Shown here piece by piece: positions 1-9,452 of a stretch of DNA of 24,775 nt. Both the position numbers and the translations under genes were made by a program. Position 1 is the first letter of the stretch. Every line of letters starts with the position of its first letter. The DNA comes from Saprospiraceae bacterium (lineage in GTDB: Bacteria > Bacteroidota > Bacteroidia > Chitinophagales > Saprospiraceae), in the NCBI GenBank assembly GCA_016715465.1, contig JADKAA010000018.1, positions 1-24,775 of the forward strand. The letters run 5' to 3'. The notes below the pieces were generated by a model that saw nothing but the letters and a program-made list of their open reading frames with translations, had not been told where the DNA came from and did no database searches.

Positions 1-1
1 T

Positions 2-94
2 ATCAGGGCTATATTATTCAGAAAAATTGAAGATGAAATCGTGGATTTTTATTTAGTCCCTAAAGGAGATAGTGTTTCTTTATGGATTCCTTAA
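2..94 (+). CDS. C-terminal fragment of an unidentified protein (cut by window start)
   Basis: An open frame enters from the left edge and ends at a TAA at 92-94, giving about 30 residues that finish FYLVPKGDSVSLWIP. The composition looks coding rather than random. It is the only plus-strand frame at this edge and converges on the minus-strand glycosyltransferase ending at 139. I do not recognise the family from so short a piece, and it could be a chance open frame. Low confidence. Confidence 0.3.
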   Translation: MRAILFRKIEDEIVDFYLVPKGDSVSLWIP

Positions 95-138
95 AAGAGG
101 TTCATGCCTAATGATTAAACTCAAATTTTCCCGAGTCT

Positions 139-1023
139 TCATTGTAAGTCACAACTGGAGGTAACTGAAATGCTTTTGGGATATATGCCTTTCAAGACAG
201 GAATATTATAGTAGTAAAAGGCGCGCATAATGGAGCCAATCCAGATTCGAATACGGTTTCGGGGTAGCTTACTTTTAAATCGTTTGATATGCTCTTTCGA
301 CTCTGTGATATACTGATCACGACCATTCAGAGACACTTGATTACCATGCACTCTAAATCCACCTATTAAGACATCACAAGTATATAGTTCAGCTTTTAAA
401 AAGAAACGAGTCCATAACTCCAAATCATATGCTATACCATTTTCAATAACGTATCCTCCTGTTTCATTCCATAATTCTCTTTTCCAGAAAACGCTTTCCT
501 GCTGTATGCTACTATAATCATCCATGGCAAAACGCCACTTACTCCACCGGGCAAATTTCAAGTGCATGCTATCATTAATAAACCCAGGATTTCTATAAAA
601 CCTATTCCTAGGATAACTCATCTCTTTGACACATGCACCGGTTGCAGTAAACCAGGTAGGATAACCCATTATCCATTTTATATTGGGAAAAGTGTTAAAT
701 ACCTCCGTCACTGCTCCGATTGATCCGGGGTGAAGTTTGTCATCACTATTAAGCCATCCCATCACCTCACCTGTAGCTCTTGATAGTCCTTTGTTAAGTG
801 CATTTGCCGGCCCTGAATCCGGCTCAGAGATGAGATGGATATGTTGTGAATACTTTTCCAAGATTTCCAACGTGCCATCTGTACTACCCCCATCTACTAT
901 GATATATTCTAATGCAGGATAGCCTTGATCTATAACTGATTTAATGCATTCTTCAATATAATCTGCACTGTTTAAGCAAACTGTGACAATACTAATAACC
1001 GGGTCTTTTCTATCAATAGTCAT
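139..1023 (-). CDS. Glycosyltransferase family 2 (intact)
   Basis: About 294 residues, transferring a sugar from a nucleotide donor to a growing glycan at the cytoplasmic side. The N-terminus carries the GT-A fold pattern: SIVTVCLNSADYIEECIKSV, then VDGGSTDGT (donor binding) and GWLNSDD (metal-binding DxD-like). The C-terminal half has QQESVFWKRELWNETGG and a D-E-W segment (YDLELWTRFF) typical of the acceptor side of this family. I chose the ATG at 1021-1023, not the longer frame to 1113, because the GT2 fold begins right after MTIDRKDP and the extra 30 residues overlap the upstream gene. The start overlaps the stop of the upstream glycosyltransferase by 11 nt, implying translational coupling. 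One of three long genes here without a frameshift. It is the last gene of the minus-strand operon starting near 9328. Confidence 0.9.
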   Translation of the reverse strand: MTIDRKDPVISIVTVCLNSADYIEECIKSVIDQGYPALEYIIVDGGSTDGTLEILEKYSQHIHLISEPDSGPANALNKGLSRATGEVMGWLNSDDKLHPGSIGAVTEVFNTFPNIKWIMGYPTWFTATGACVKEMSYPRNRFYRNPGFINDSMHLKFARWSKWRFAMDDYSSIQQESVFWKRELWNETGGYVIENGIAYDLELWTRFFLKAELYTCDVLIGGFRVHGNQVSLNGRDQYITESKEHIKRFKSKLPRNRIRIWIGSIMRAFYYYNIPVLKGIYPKSISVTSSCDLQ

Positions 1024-2921
1024 ACAAATGAAAGCTACCCGTTGAGAAATCGAACCGAATAACTTGAGCAAACTTCTGCTGGTTTTTATATAAGGATCGC
1101 AGATATGGAACATTGTTGATGAAAAAAAATTCCTTTAGTTTTTCATATGCTTTCTCTTCAACAAGTTTATTGGTAAAATAATGCCTGGTGCGTTGGTCTG
1201 TTATCTTGGGGATAGAGGACAGATATGCATTACAACTATAGAGGGGGTATTTATCCAACAGCGAATACCACATATACTCCCACCAGTTATTCAGATGCAA
1301 GGTGTAGGTGCTTGCTGATGCCTGCAGCCAATTAGCGCATCTCCAAAAGTGGCTGAGGGAACAATATTTTTTTCTTTTGCATTTATATATGTTTTATAAA
1401 ATATGTCTTTTGTCCAGCGATTTTGTGGCAAACTAGAGCCACTTTTACTAAAACCTGCTTTGCTGCGCTCTGCATAAGCCCCAGTTATCCAATAAATATA
1501 AGGGTATGTTTTAAATACTTTGCTAACCGTGTTGAATGCATCATCAAAAAACACATCTCCTGCTATGGCTAAAACACCATACACACTTGCTGACTGCTTT
1601 ACTAATCCTGTTACAACAGCTAAGTAACTCTCACCTTTAGGTAATAGAATTAATTCTGCCCTCGAAAATTGCTCAGGGAGGTCAATGCACTCATCAGATT
1701 GACAAACTATTTTTACTTCTAAATGGTTCGGATTATAGCCTTGACTGTAGACTGATTGAAGTGTTTGCAATAAATCACTATTGATACCGGTTGATTGAAT
1801 AAAAACTATAAGAGGAGGATAGTCCAGATATTGTCTAAACACCAGATCTGACAAGGCACGTATACTTATATGAAACGGTGACATATCAGCTCTTGACAAG
1901 GGCCTAAAATGGGCGGTCTGCCCTAGGTAAAAAAAATTTCCATCAACAGTTTGCAATATATTTTCAGTAGCGCCCGGAATCTGGTTTCCAAAAGACTTGA
2001 TAGGCACAGCACACTTTTTGGAAGAAAGCAAATAAGGTGTTGTCACGGTTTCTAAATTTTTGGTGCCGTATAGATCTACCGTAAAGTCATACGTCCGCCA
2101 TTCAGGCCTCAGCGTCTTTATACAAATAGGCTTTATCTCAAACCAAGAATCATAAATAGCTCTCGATTCTTGTAGTGCTGCAAATACAATTTTCTTTGAA
2201 CCTTGCAGCAACGTGGTTTGAAATAAACCACTTCTGTCGGCATGGGTACCGGGATCGTCAAAGTTTGTGCTAAGTCCAATTCTCGGGAAAACAAAAAAGC
2301 TGTCTGTAACGTGCAAATAATGATTTAAGTGTTTTTTCCAGCTTTGGGTGCCCCAATGCTTTAAATAATCAGGCATATAGGCAGGTAGGTTGGGTTCCGA
2401 GTTGGCAGATAGCCAGTCTGCAAAAAGCGCTCCACTTCCCTATGGCTCAACACAACCCCATGAAGAGGCTACCTGAATAAAATATACGTCTGTGCCATCG
2501 TGCACCGGAAGAAAAGGGGCAAAGTGGTTTTCTGTCACGCAGTAGTTAAAAAGCGATATACCAAAAACCTTTGCATCCTCTGCATAAAATGCACCAGCAG
2601 CTACTGCATATTCATAAAAATAGGAGAGACCACAAGGTCATCTTCCAGCATAATGATCGACCCATATGTAGTAGTTAAATTACCACATACCCACACGTGC
2701 TCTTTCAGGCCCAGCCTTCGCTCTCGTTTTATAACCCTTTTGTCGCCATGCGGCCACAAAAAAGAATCAACCAGCGCATACACCACTTCATCATCACTCA
2801 TATCAATACTAATAACGAGGGTAACTTTTGCTACGTAACGAGCCACCAATAATGAGTTAAGCAAGCGACCAAGACTATTTGGGCGATTGTAGGCGATAAC
2901 TACTATGGCTGGTGATTGCAT
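1013..2921 (-). CDS. Two-domain glycosyltransferase, frameshifted
   Basis: Reading from ATG 2919-2921, about 630 residues are recoverable in pieces (2921-2601, about 2618-2377, 2376-1291, about 1345-1013). The first domain is a GT-A transferase: AIVVIAYNRPNSLGRLL, then GSIIMLEDDLVVSP with an EDD metal site, then QVASSWG and a region around PDYLKHWGTQSWKKH that I associate with GNT-I-like bacterial transferases. The second half (about residues 330-630) looks like a separate GT2-like unit ending TFWRCANW...NNWWEYMWYSLLDKYPLY. Lesions: a missing base in the A-run 2616-2620; an in-frame TAG at 2440-2442, or a cluster of compensating indels between 2430 and 2465; and a missing base in the A-run 1345-1348. 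Residues on both sides of each lesion continue the same domain, so sequencing error is likelier than decay. It starts 30 nt after the preceding glycosyltransferase gene ends and overlaps the next start by 11 nt. Confidence 0.75.
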
Positions 2922-2951
2922 AAATTGATTAACCTTGAAGTACCTAAGATA

Positions 2952-4021
2952 CTATTTGTGTTTTAAGAGCAACGTCTGCAACTCGGTACCCGCCAAACCC
3001 CAATCAAAAGTATTTACAACCTCTGGTCGCATGTCAAATAACACTCGTTTTGCCTGCTGTTGAAGTTTTTTGTATTGAATACGGGCGTCTCGTTGTATGT
3101 CTGGGTTGGCAGCAGAGTACCGTCTATCATGATCTTGGTGGTAGATGGGGTATTGTAAAAAATGCATCTTCAGACCTGAGGCATAAGCATTAATAACAAG
3201 CTCGGAGTCATTGTGTGTTGTCATATAAAATGTTTCGCAGTAACCGCGTAGTTTATACCATTGCGAAGAGTGCATTAACATAAAGTCGCCAGATGCATTT
3301 GTATGTATAAAGTACTCTGCATTATTGTAATGCATTTCGACATTTAATATTTTTAGTGGAGAAGTAAGTTTCTTTTTTAAGGCGTTCCGTCTAAGTAGTT
3401 GTTTATTTATCCGTTGCACCTTTTCTAATGCTTGCTCAAATGGATGGCCTTGTGGCCATTTTATATCGAAACCAAATGCTTTTGCTTCAAAAATATTATT
3501 TCTCACCTGCGCAAGCGAAACTGGATCCTCTTGACCTATCTCATGAAGAGGTACCTTAAAGTCAAGCCTATTGCACCTGTAGAAACAATTCTTGTCTAAA
3601 TCATTGTCTCGTAAGAATTCAAATAGTCCAGGGTCACAAAGAACATCTGCATTGGTAGCTAATATATAAGCCCACGAGCCCTTCGAATGCCAACGTTTTT
3701 CGCTATAAACTCATAAAGTTCATTAGGTCTGCGAATGAAAGGATTGTTAAACTGCCGGTGAATCTCAGGAGGGACTGTTATAAAGATTCCTTGAAAATAC
3801 ATGTGAGTATGCCAGCAAATCGTATCGTAAAGAGATGGAACATCAGGGATCGGATTCCAATTTACAAATACATACTCAAGAGCAATTTTGTATTGTTTGG
3901 CGTAGTAACTCCACCATCTGACTGAAGTTTGTAGTCGATGCAAAAAATCACCACCATAATTATCATTTCTACCCGTGACTACAATAGATAAGTATGGGAT
4001 TATTCTCTGCGCATTATCCAT
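2952..4021 (-). CDS. Glycosyltransferase (GT-A, family 2-like), frameshifted
   Basis: About 357 residues once one base is restored. The N-terminus has YLSIVVTGRNDNYGGDFLHR, a GT-A opening, then AKNVGIRRARG followed across the lesion by ILATNADVLCDP, which supplies the Asn-Ala-Asp metal/donor motif. The C-terminal half (DFMLMHSSQWYKLRGYCETF, then a His-rich YPIYHQDHDRRY) resembles the galactosyltransferase-type C-terminal region of bacterial GT-A enzymes. The frame breaks at the CCC run 3671-3673 (one base missing). The segment from about 3670 to 3507 has no ATG of its own but translates well as the continuation. I prefer the ATG at 4019-4021 over the GTG at 4034-4036 because it sits directly before the domain. 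It lies 128 nt after the HTTM gene and 30 nt before the next glycosyltransferase. Donor and acceptor unknown. Confidence 0.75.
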
Positions 4022-4149
4022 GTCGTAAATATGCACATACTTTTACTTCATACAAGGACTTGTATGCCTTCACAGTACTGATTCAATTTAGCAGATATGA
4101 TACAAAAAATCGTTTCTGACTTCCATTTACTGTATTTATTATCTGAATT

Positions 4150-5678
4150 TCATCTAAAACTCCATATTAATATAGGCTTTGTATTTGTCTGTATAGTATC
4201 TGACTGAGGCAAAATACTTTGCATCGCTTTTCGGACGGCAATAACATCTACCTCATTGTAATCCTTTGTTTTGAAAAAAAGGTTGCCTACCAACTGATGC
4301 AAAAAAATCGTGTCTCCAGTTGCGTGAGCGTTTAGCATCTGATACTCTAAAGCTCGCAAATTATAATCCGGTATATGGCGACAAATTCTTCTTTTAACCT
4401 CCTTTATGAGACAACACCACTAGACCGTCTTTTATCCCTGCATAACTTATAAAATACATACTATCCGGCACCATATAATCAAATGTTGGGTAACACGTGA
4501 AAGGATAGCTTTGTTGTTTCTTGAGGCCATAAATCATATTACCCCCGAGCAGTATGATGGCAATCGTACGCAGTGATTTACTATAAGGAATCCCCGAAGA
4601 GGAGTTAATCAAAGTATTTGATGATACTCTAAATAACCGTGCCCAGTCTACTAGCACCACATAGTTAGGCAGCAATGCAAAAAATGAAATATTCATCAGC
4701 ACATAAATACCGCTATGCATAACTACACCTGTAAGCAGTAATACTGGTCGGCATTTTTTTTTGATACACAGAAAAATAAATCCCAATTCAAAACCGATGA
4801 CAATGATTGAACAGATTACTATCAAAACGGGATATGTATCGATTCTAAACGAGGGTAGCCAACCATTCATTTCGCCCCATTTTACGTACAGTTGTTTAGT
4901 CAGATTCAGTGTAAAAATCCAATCAAAGCCACCATTCCAAAGCTTCCAAAAGCCGGGAAAAAAATAGATAAGCCCCAACATCAGCATTGCTATTTTGATA
5001 GGATGCTAAATATAGCCTGCGGAGCATCTTCATATTTTTTCTGAATAAATATTGCCCTACCAACCTATCTACCGACAGAGTATGCCCGCACGGGCTAAAC
5101 GCCAATATCATAGGAAACCACACCAAATGATGCAGATTATTTACCTTGCCGTACAACTCCGGTATGAAACAAAGATACAGTGTGAGTATGGCATACACCT
5201 TGGTGCTGAATTGGGTGGCCACACCCAAAAATGAGAGGACTAAACTGATGTTATAAAGCCAAATGGCAGGCCCAGTGATGTCAGGTGAAACCGGCACTAG
5301 CATAGACAGCCATTCATTGCCTGGCACCGGAAGTCGGGCGGTCACGGGGTAATCGATATATGGATACACAATATTGAGCCCGGGGTTTTTGCCGGCTGTT
5401 ATTGCCGGCCACAACAACCAACCAAAGTGTGCCAGCCTAAAGACGGCCAAGTTCAATGGCGAGGAGGATTCAAGTATAAATTCATTTATCTGCTGTACAC
5501 TAGTATTGTAGGTTGCATATACCAGTAAGAGTAGCAGGGTTATTCGGGTAACCCATAGTTGAATAGCTGTGTGCTCGTTGAGTAATTCGCGCATGCAAAA
5601 ATGCAGGCATAAATAACCTGTGAACAAAACTGCTATCGGCAGCCACAGTAAGCGTAGAGAAAATGCCATACGCTGCAT
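4150..5678 (-). CDS. HTTM-domain polytopic membrane protein, frameshifted
   Basis: About 508 residues over three frame segments (5678 to about 5000, about 4990-4394, about 4400-4150). Several hydrophobic helices are evident. Two stretches are diagnostic of the HTTM family (related to vitamin K-dependent gamma-carboxylase): FRLAHFGWLLWPAI near residue 80, and NNLHHLVWFPMILAFSPCGH near residue 185. GLIYFFPGFWKLWNGG follows. The C-terminal part is soluble. Likely extra bases sit in the T-run 4993-4996 and the TTT at 4403-4405 (plus-strand coordinates). The ATG at 5676-5678 is 2 nt from the reconstructed stop of the carbamoyltransferase (5681-5683), with AAAGGA just upstream of the start, so the two are probably coupled. 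The bacterial function of HTTM proteins is poorly defined. The context suggests a membrane step in making or modifying the glycan. Confidence 0.75.
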
Positions 5679-5680
5679 AT

Positions 5681-7308
5681 CTATCCTTTAACTATTAAAT
5701 AAGAGCCCATGCATAACGCATCTAAGCCGGAACTGTAAAATGTGGCCAGGCATCGCGTGGGGTACATACGATAGGTTCATGACCTAAGTTGAAACTGGTA
5801 TTGAGCACTACTCCATGGCCGGTTTGTAATTTTATTTGATTGAGTAGTTTATAGTATAGCGGGTTTTGAGTGGCGTTTACTGTTTGTATGCGGGCGGTGC
5901 CATCTACATGGGTCACTGCCGGTATCAGCGCTTGCATAGCCGGTCGCACTTTTACCGTCACGGTCATGTAGGGCAATGGCAGGAGCGGGGCATCAAAATA
6001 GAGTGCGGCATCTTCTTGCAATACGCTGGGGCAAAATGGCCTAAAGCTTTCTCGGAGTTTTATTTTGTGGTTAACTCTATCATTCATACCCGCTTGGGTG
6101 GCGTTGGCTAAGATACTGCGGTTGCCTAGCGCTCGCGGGCCATACTCCATCCGCCCCTGAAACCAGCCCACTACTTTGTTTTGCGCAATCAAAGAAGCTG
6201 CAGTGGCGACTATATCTGCCGGTATGGAATAAGGTATCTGACAGCTATCAAGAACCTGCTGTATAGATGCATCTGGATAATCATTTCCATGATAGGTATG
6301 TGTGGTAATTACAGGTGTATCTCCTGCTTGTGCAGCAGCCAACCAGGCTGCGCCCAGACTAATGCCTGCATCGCTGCTGGCGGGTTGTATAAACACTTCG
6401 GCAAATGCTCCGCTCTCGAGAATACGCTGGTTCATAACACAGTTGAGCGCTACGCCTCCTGCCATACAAAGTTTGCGCTGACCGGTAACTGCAGCATAGT
6501 GCAACAACATTTTCAACACGACATCTTCCAAATGTTGCTGGGCAGAGGCTGCTACATCTTTGTAAAAATCGGTGATAGCGGTACCGGGCAATCTGCGTGG
6601 AGCACCCATACGGGTTTTAAAAGCCGGGCTAAAATTCATATCATCTCGATGCAGTGGAGGTGCTTTGGCCGGCACGGTACGTATGTAATCGGCACATAGT
6701 TTCAACTCGCCCTGTTCAAAATTCAAGAGCCAGTCAAGATCCATACTATGGCGCTGACCATAGCTGGAAAGCCCCATCAATTTGTATTCGTCACTATCTT
6801 TTACAAATCCGCAATATTGATTGATGAGCGAATAATAAAAGCCTATGCTTTGCGAGCGGTCAAATTGCTTTAGCACGTGGAGGAGCTTTTGTTGGCCCAC
6901 GGCTATTTGTGTAGAGATACCATCGCCTGAGTTGTCGATAGTGACTACCAGGGCTTCTTCGAAGCCGGACGCATAATAAGCACTGGCAGCATGACAGTGG
7001 TGGTGATGAAACCGCTGCACTGGCGGGGCATAGCCGAAATGATGGATGAAGTATTCAGCCAAGCGCTCTTCAATAGCCGGCTCCCAGGTGCTGCCATGAA
7101 AAGCTACTACCTGTATATCTTGTATAGCCAAGTTGCCTATGCGCAACACTTCCTGGATGGCTAAGTAGGGCAGTTTGCCAGCAGAAAATTTAACTCGACT
7201 CAACCTTTCTTCTTCAATGGCCGCTATCACTTCCCCTTGGCACACGAGCACGGCACTCACATCTTGGTAGCCCTGCCTGAATCCTCCGTTGATGCCTAAA
7301 ATATTCAT
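5681..7308 (-). CDS. Carbamoyltransferase, NodU/CmcH family
   Basis: About 542 residues. The family transfers the carbamoyl group of carbamoyl phosphate, by way of carbamoyl-AMP, to a hydroxyl group. The N-terminal Kae1-like domain starts MNILGINGG and includes the metal-binding cluster FHHHHCHAASAYY near residue 105 and VVTIDNSGDG. The middle has LCMAGGVALNCVMNQRI. The C-terminal YrdC-like part has GWFQGRMEYGPRALGNRSI and RESFRPFCPSVL. I start at ATG 7306-7308 because homologues begin at this motif, and the upstream nitrilase stops 4 nt away. As written the frame ends at 5722 (AWPHFTVPA). Restoring one base at 5749-5750 gives FYSSGLDALCMG and the stop at 5681-5683, which matches the expected family ending. 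Expected substrate: a sugar or other hydroxylated intermediate of this locus. Confidence 0.9.
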
Positions 7309-7312
7309 GTGC

Positions 7313-8141
7313 TTAGAAAATTTGTCCTTTGGCGCGCAGCATGGTTCCAAATTGAGTGCCTTTACGGTTTGCTTCACCCATTTCAAGTTCTACCACTTTC
7401 AAATCGCCTGCAAATTCGTTGAACTCGCCTTGTGTTACCTGCCCATGTTTATCAATAGCCAGAGAGCAACCTATCATTTTTTTGCCTTCGTAAGGTCCGC
7501 CTACTATATAGCCTACGCTGGTGGTGCTTACTACCGGTATTTCATATAAGGTGGCCAGGGTACTTAGGGGTTTTATCCATTTATCTTTATAGGGGTCCAT
7601 TTCTTCGTTTACAAAATGATCTACAGTCCAGCTACTGGGCGACATTATAAGTTGAGCCCCCATGTGTGACAGTGTTTTGCCTATGTGCAAACTTTCGATG
7701 TAGTTATCGGCACAAATATTTACTCCTATAATACCGAACGGGGTGTGTACCACCCCCAATTGAGTGCCAGTTTGGTAGTAGGGATGTTCTACCTCGAGCA
7801 GATTTATTTTTCGATAGCGGTGCACTATTTTACCGGAATCGTCAATAAGCAGAGCCGTATTATAAAAGCAAGTGTCGGTTTTTTCGGTAAGGCCCAGGCA
7901 AAGCCATATTTTAAGCCGGGCAGCCAGCGCACAAAAAAATCTGAGAAAATACCGGGCACCGGTTGCGCATCTGTAAATACAGAAGGATGGGTCCAGGCCA
8001 GATCGAGCGTTTCGGGTAGCAGCACTACTTGTGCGCCCTCGGCTTTTGCACGGTTTATAAGCGCTTCAGCTCGTTGCAATTGCGCTGGGGTTCGCCTCCT
8101 TCTACCAGCAGTTGTGCCATAGCTATTTTTATAAAACTCAT
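7313..8141 (-). CDS. Nitrilase-superfamily carbon-nitrogen hydrolase, frameshifted
   Basis: About 276 residues with the Glu-Lys-Cys triad of C-N hydrolases visible: Glu in VVLLPETLDLAW (about residue 44), Lys in HRYRKINLLEVEH (about 112) and Cys in GVNICADNYIE (about 144). Members cleave amide or nitrile bonds. In some synthetases this fold releases ammonia from glutamine. The start is ATG 8139-8141 (MSFIKIAMAQLLVEGG). One base is missing near 8078-8079, and another in the T-run 7879-7884. The separate shorter frames 8079-7825 and 7825-7313 are its fragments. It lies 11 nt after the PP-loop sugar amidotransferase and 4 nt before the carbamoyltransferase. The position next to the amidotransferase suggests it may feed ammonia to it; that is inference. 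It could instead hydrolyse an amide on the product. Confidence 0.85.
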
Positions 8142-8152
8142 TGTGCTTGTGT

Positions 8153-9328
8153 CTACTTAAACGGGATGGAAAAATACTTATCGTACACTACTTGCGTAAA
8201 AAAACCTAAACGGGTCATAAGCCATACCAGCGGTTGTGCCCATTTCATTTTATTATAACTGTTGGGGTAGTGCCACCAGCTGATGGGTGGCCTGTTCATA
8301 TAGGTGTCAAACTCGTGACGGGTAATGCCCAGCCTTTTTATACAGAGCGAAATGATCTGGTCGTCTTCGAGCACGCGATCGGGTTGCTCAATTTTTTTAA
8401 GTGCTTCGGCACGTGTCATTTGCCCACTGCGAATAAAGGCGCTGTACTCTATCAGCCTGAAGTCGATATTAAACTTTACGCGGTGCATGTAGGTGATCAG
8501 GCTCCAATACAAATCGTCTAAATAATGGGCCCCGGTGTGTACGTAGCCAAACTCTTTTTGCAAAATATCTTGCACCTCGTTTTTTACATACCTGCAATAG
8601 TATAGCGGGCTGAATACTTTAATTCGGTGCACCACCGAGTAAAAGAACATCTCTTTTACCCCTAAGTGGTAGCCGGCATCGTGGGGTTTCCAGGGCCGCA
8701 GCGGATGGGTGCCAAATTTTTTGTGCAGGTTGCGCAGCAAATCGCCATCGAAGTAGGCCCATGCCAGGGGCCGTATGCCTTCGGTTCTGAAGCTTTGCCC
8801 AAAGAGGATGGTTTTAATCCCTTCTTTATAAGCTGTGCTATAGAGGGCTGCACCAATACCTACATCGGTGCCATTATTGAGCAATGGTGTGCTGGCTTTC
8901 AGGTCTACCAGTTTAAGGTCTTTGCATTCTCTAAAGTCGCTGGTAACGGTGCGCAATTCTACGTTCCACTTGCGCACGGCTTTTAACATGTTTTCTCCGG
9001 CTATGGGGTTATCGAACCCGTCATTAAAATGCACAGCCAAGGGGCGTAGTTTCCAGTGTACCACAGCCATGTACAGCAGGTACATGCTGTCGCGGCCGCC
9101 ACTAATACCTATAATGCAGTCGTATTTTTTGCCTTGGCCTTCTTTTTTGATAGCCTGGAGTTTGGTTTGCAGTATGGTTGCACCGGCTTGGTTGTTTGGA
9201 AAAATACGTTCCCAACGCTGGTGCATGTGGCAGAGGCTGCAGGTGCCGGCCGAGTCAAAGGTAATGCCGGGCACGGTGGTATCCGCTATGCAAATATTGC
9301 ATCGTTTGTAAAGGTCGTTTATTGCCAA
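8153..9328 (-). CDS. N-acetyl sugar amidotransferase (PP-loop ATPase), intact
   Basis: 391 residues. Enzymes of this type (WbpG/PseA-like) activate the N-acetyl group of a sugar with ATP and add ammonia to give an acetamidino group. Two Cys pairs at the N-terminus (CNIC near residue 10 and CSLC near 32) form the family's zinc-binding head. The PP-loop GISGGRDSMYLL lies near residue 75. IKTILFGQSFRTEGIRP and GDLLRNLHKKFG follow in the family order. The start is not obvious: no ATG lies between the upstream in-frame stop and the Cys motif. TTG at 9326-9328 is the best candidate. A base error in an upstream ATG-bearing segment is possible. First gene of the minus-strand operon, divergent from the SGNH gene at 9453. 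No HisH/HisF-like ammonia donors are present in the window. Confidence 0.88.
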   Translation of the reverse strand: MAINDLYKRCNICIADTTVPGITFDSAGTCSLCHMHQRWERIFPNNQAGATILQTKLQAIKKEGQGKKYDCIIGISGGRDSMYLLYMAVVHWKLRPLAVHFNDGFDNPIAGENMLKAVRKWNVELRTVTSDFRECKDLKLVDLKASTPLLNNGTDVGIGAALYSTAYKEGIKTILFGQSFRTEGIRPLAWAYFDGDLLRNLHKKFGTHPLRPWKPHDAGYHLGVKEMFFYSVVHRIKVFSPLYYCRYVKNEVQDILQKEFGYVHTGAHYLDDLYWSLITYMHRVKFNIDFRLIEYSAFIRSGQMTRAEALKKIEQPDRVLEDDQIISLCIKRLGITRHEFDTYMNRPPISWWHYPNSYNKMKWAQPLVWLMTRLGFFTQVVYDKYFSIPFK

Positions 9329-9452
9329 ACTGCGTTTAAGATTTAATTGTGTGGTTAATTTGCTCTAATTATAAAAGGTTGTTTTGCTCAACGATGAATA
9401 AAGTTAAATTCAAAAATAAGACGGCTTGCTTTTTTTTTGAAAAGGATATGTG
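9329..9452. promoter_or_regulatory. Divergent intergenic region with possible promoters
   Basis: An AT-rich stretch between two head-to-head genes, so it should hold the start signals of both operons. On the minus strand, TTG in CGTTGAGC followed about 17-19 nt later by TATAATTAGAG loosely fits the Bacteroidota -33/-7 pattern. On the plus strand, AAAAGGATATGTG precedes the ATG at 9453 and could act as a ribosome binding site. No clear inverted repeat operator is seen. The promoter match is weak. Confidence 0.3.

Noticed and set aside
2500..2838. Plus-strand 112-aa ORF
   Set aside because: Antisense to the first domain of the two-domain glycosyltransferase, whose motifs (EDD, QVASSWG) are on the minus strand.
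5866..6699. Plus-strand ORFs inside the carbamoyltransferase
   Set aside because: Antisense shadows, Cys/His-rich without family motifs.
8662..9346. Overlapping ORFs inside the sugar amidotransferase gene
   Set aside because: Shadow frames of an intact, well conserved gene.
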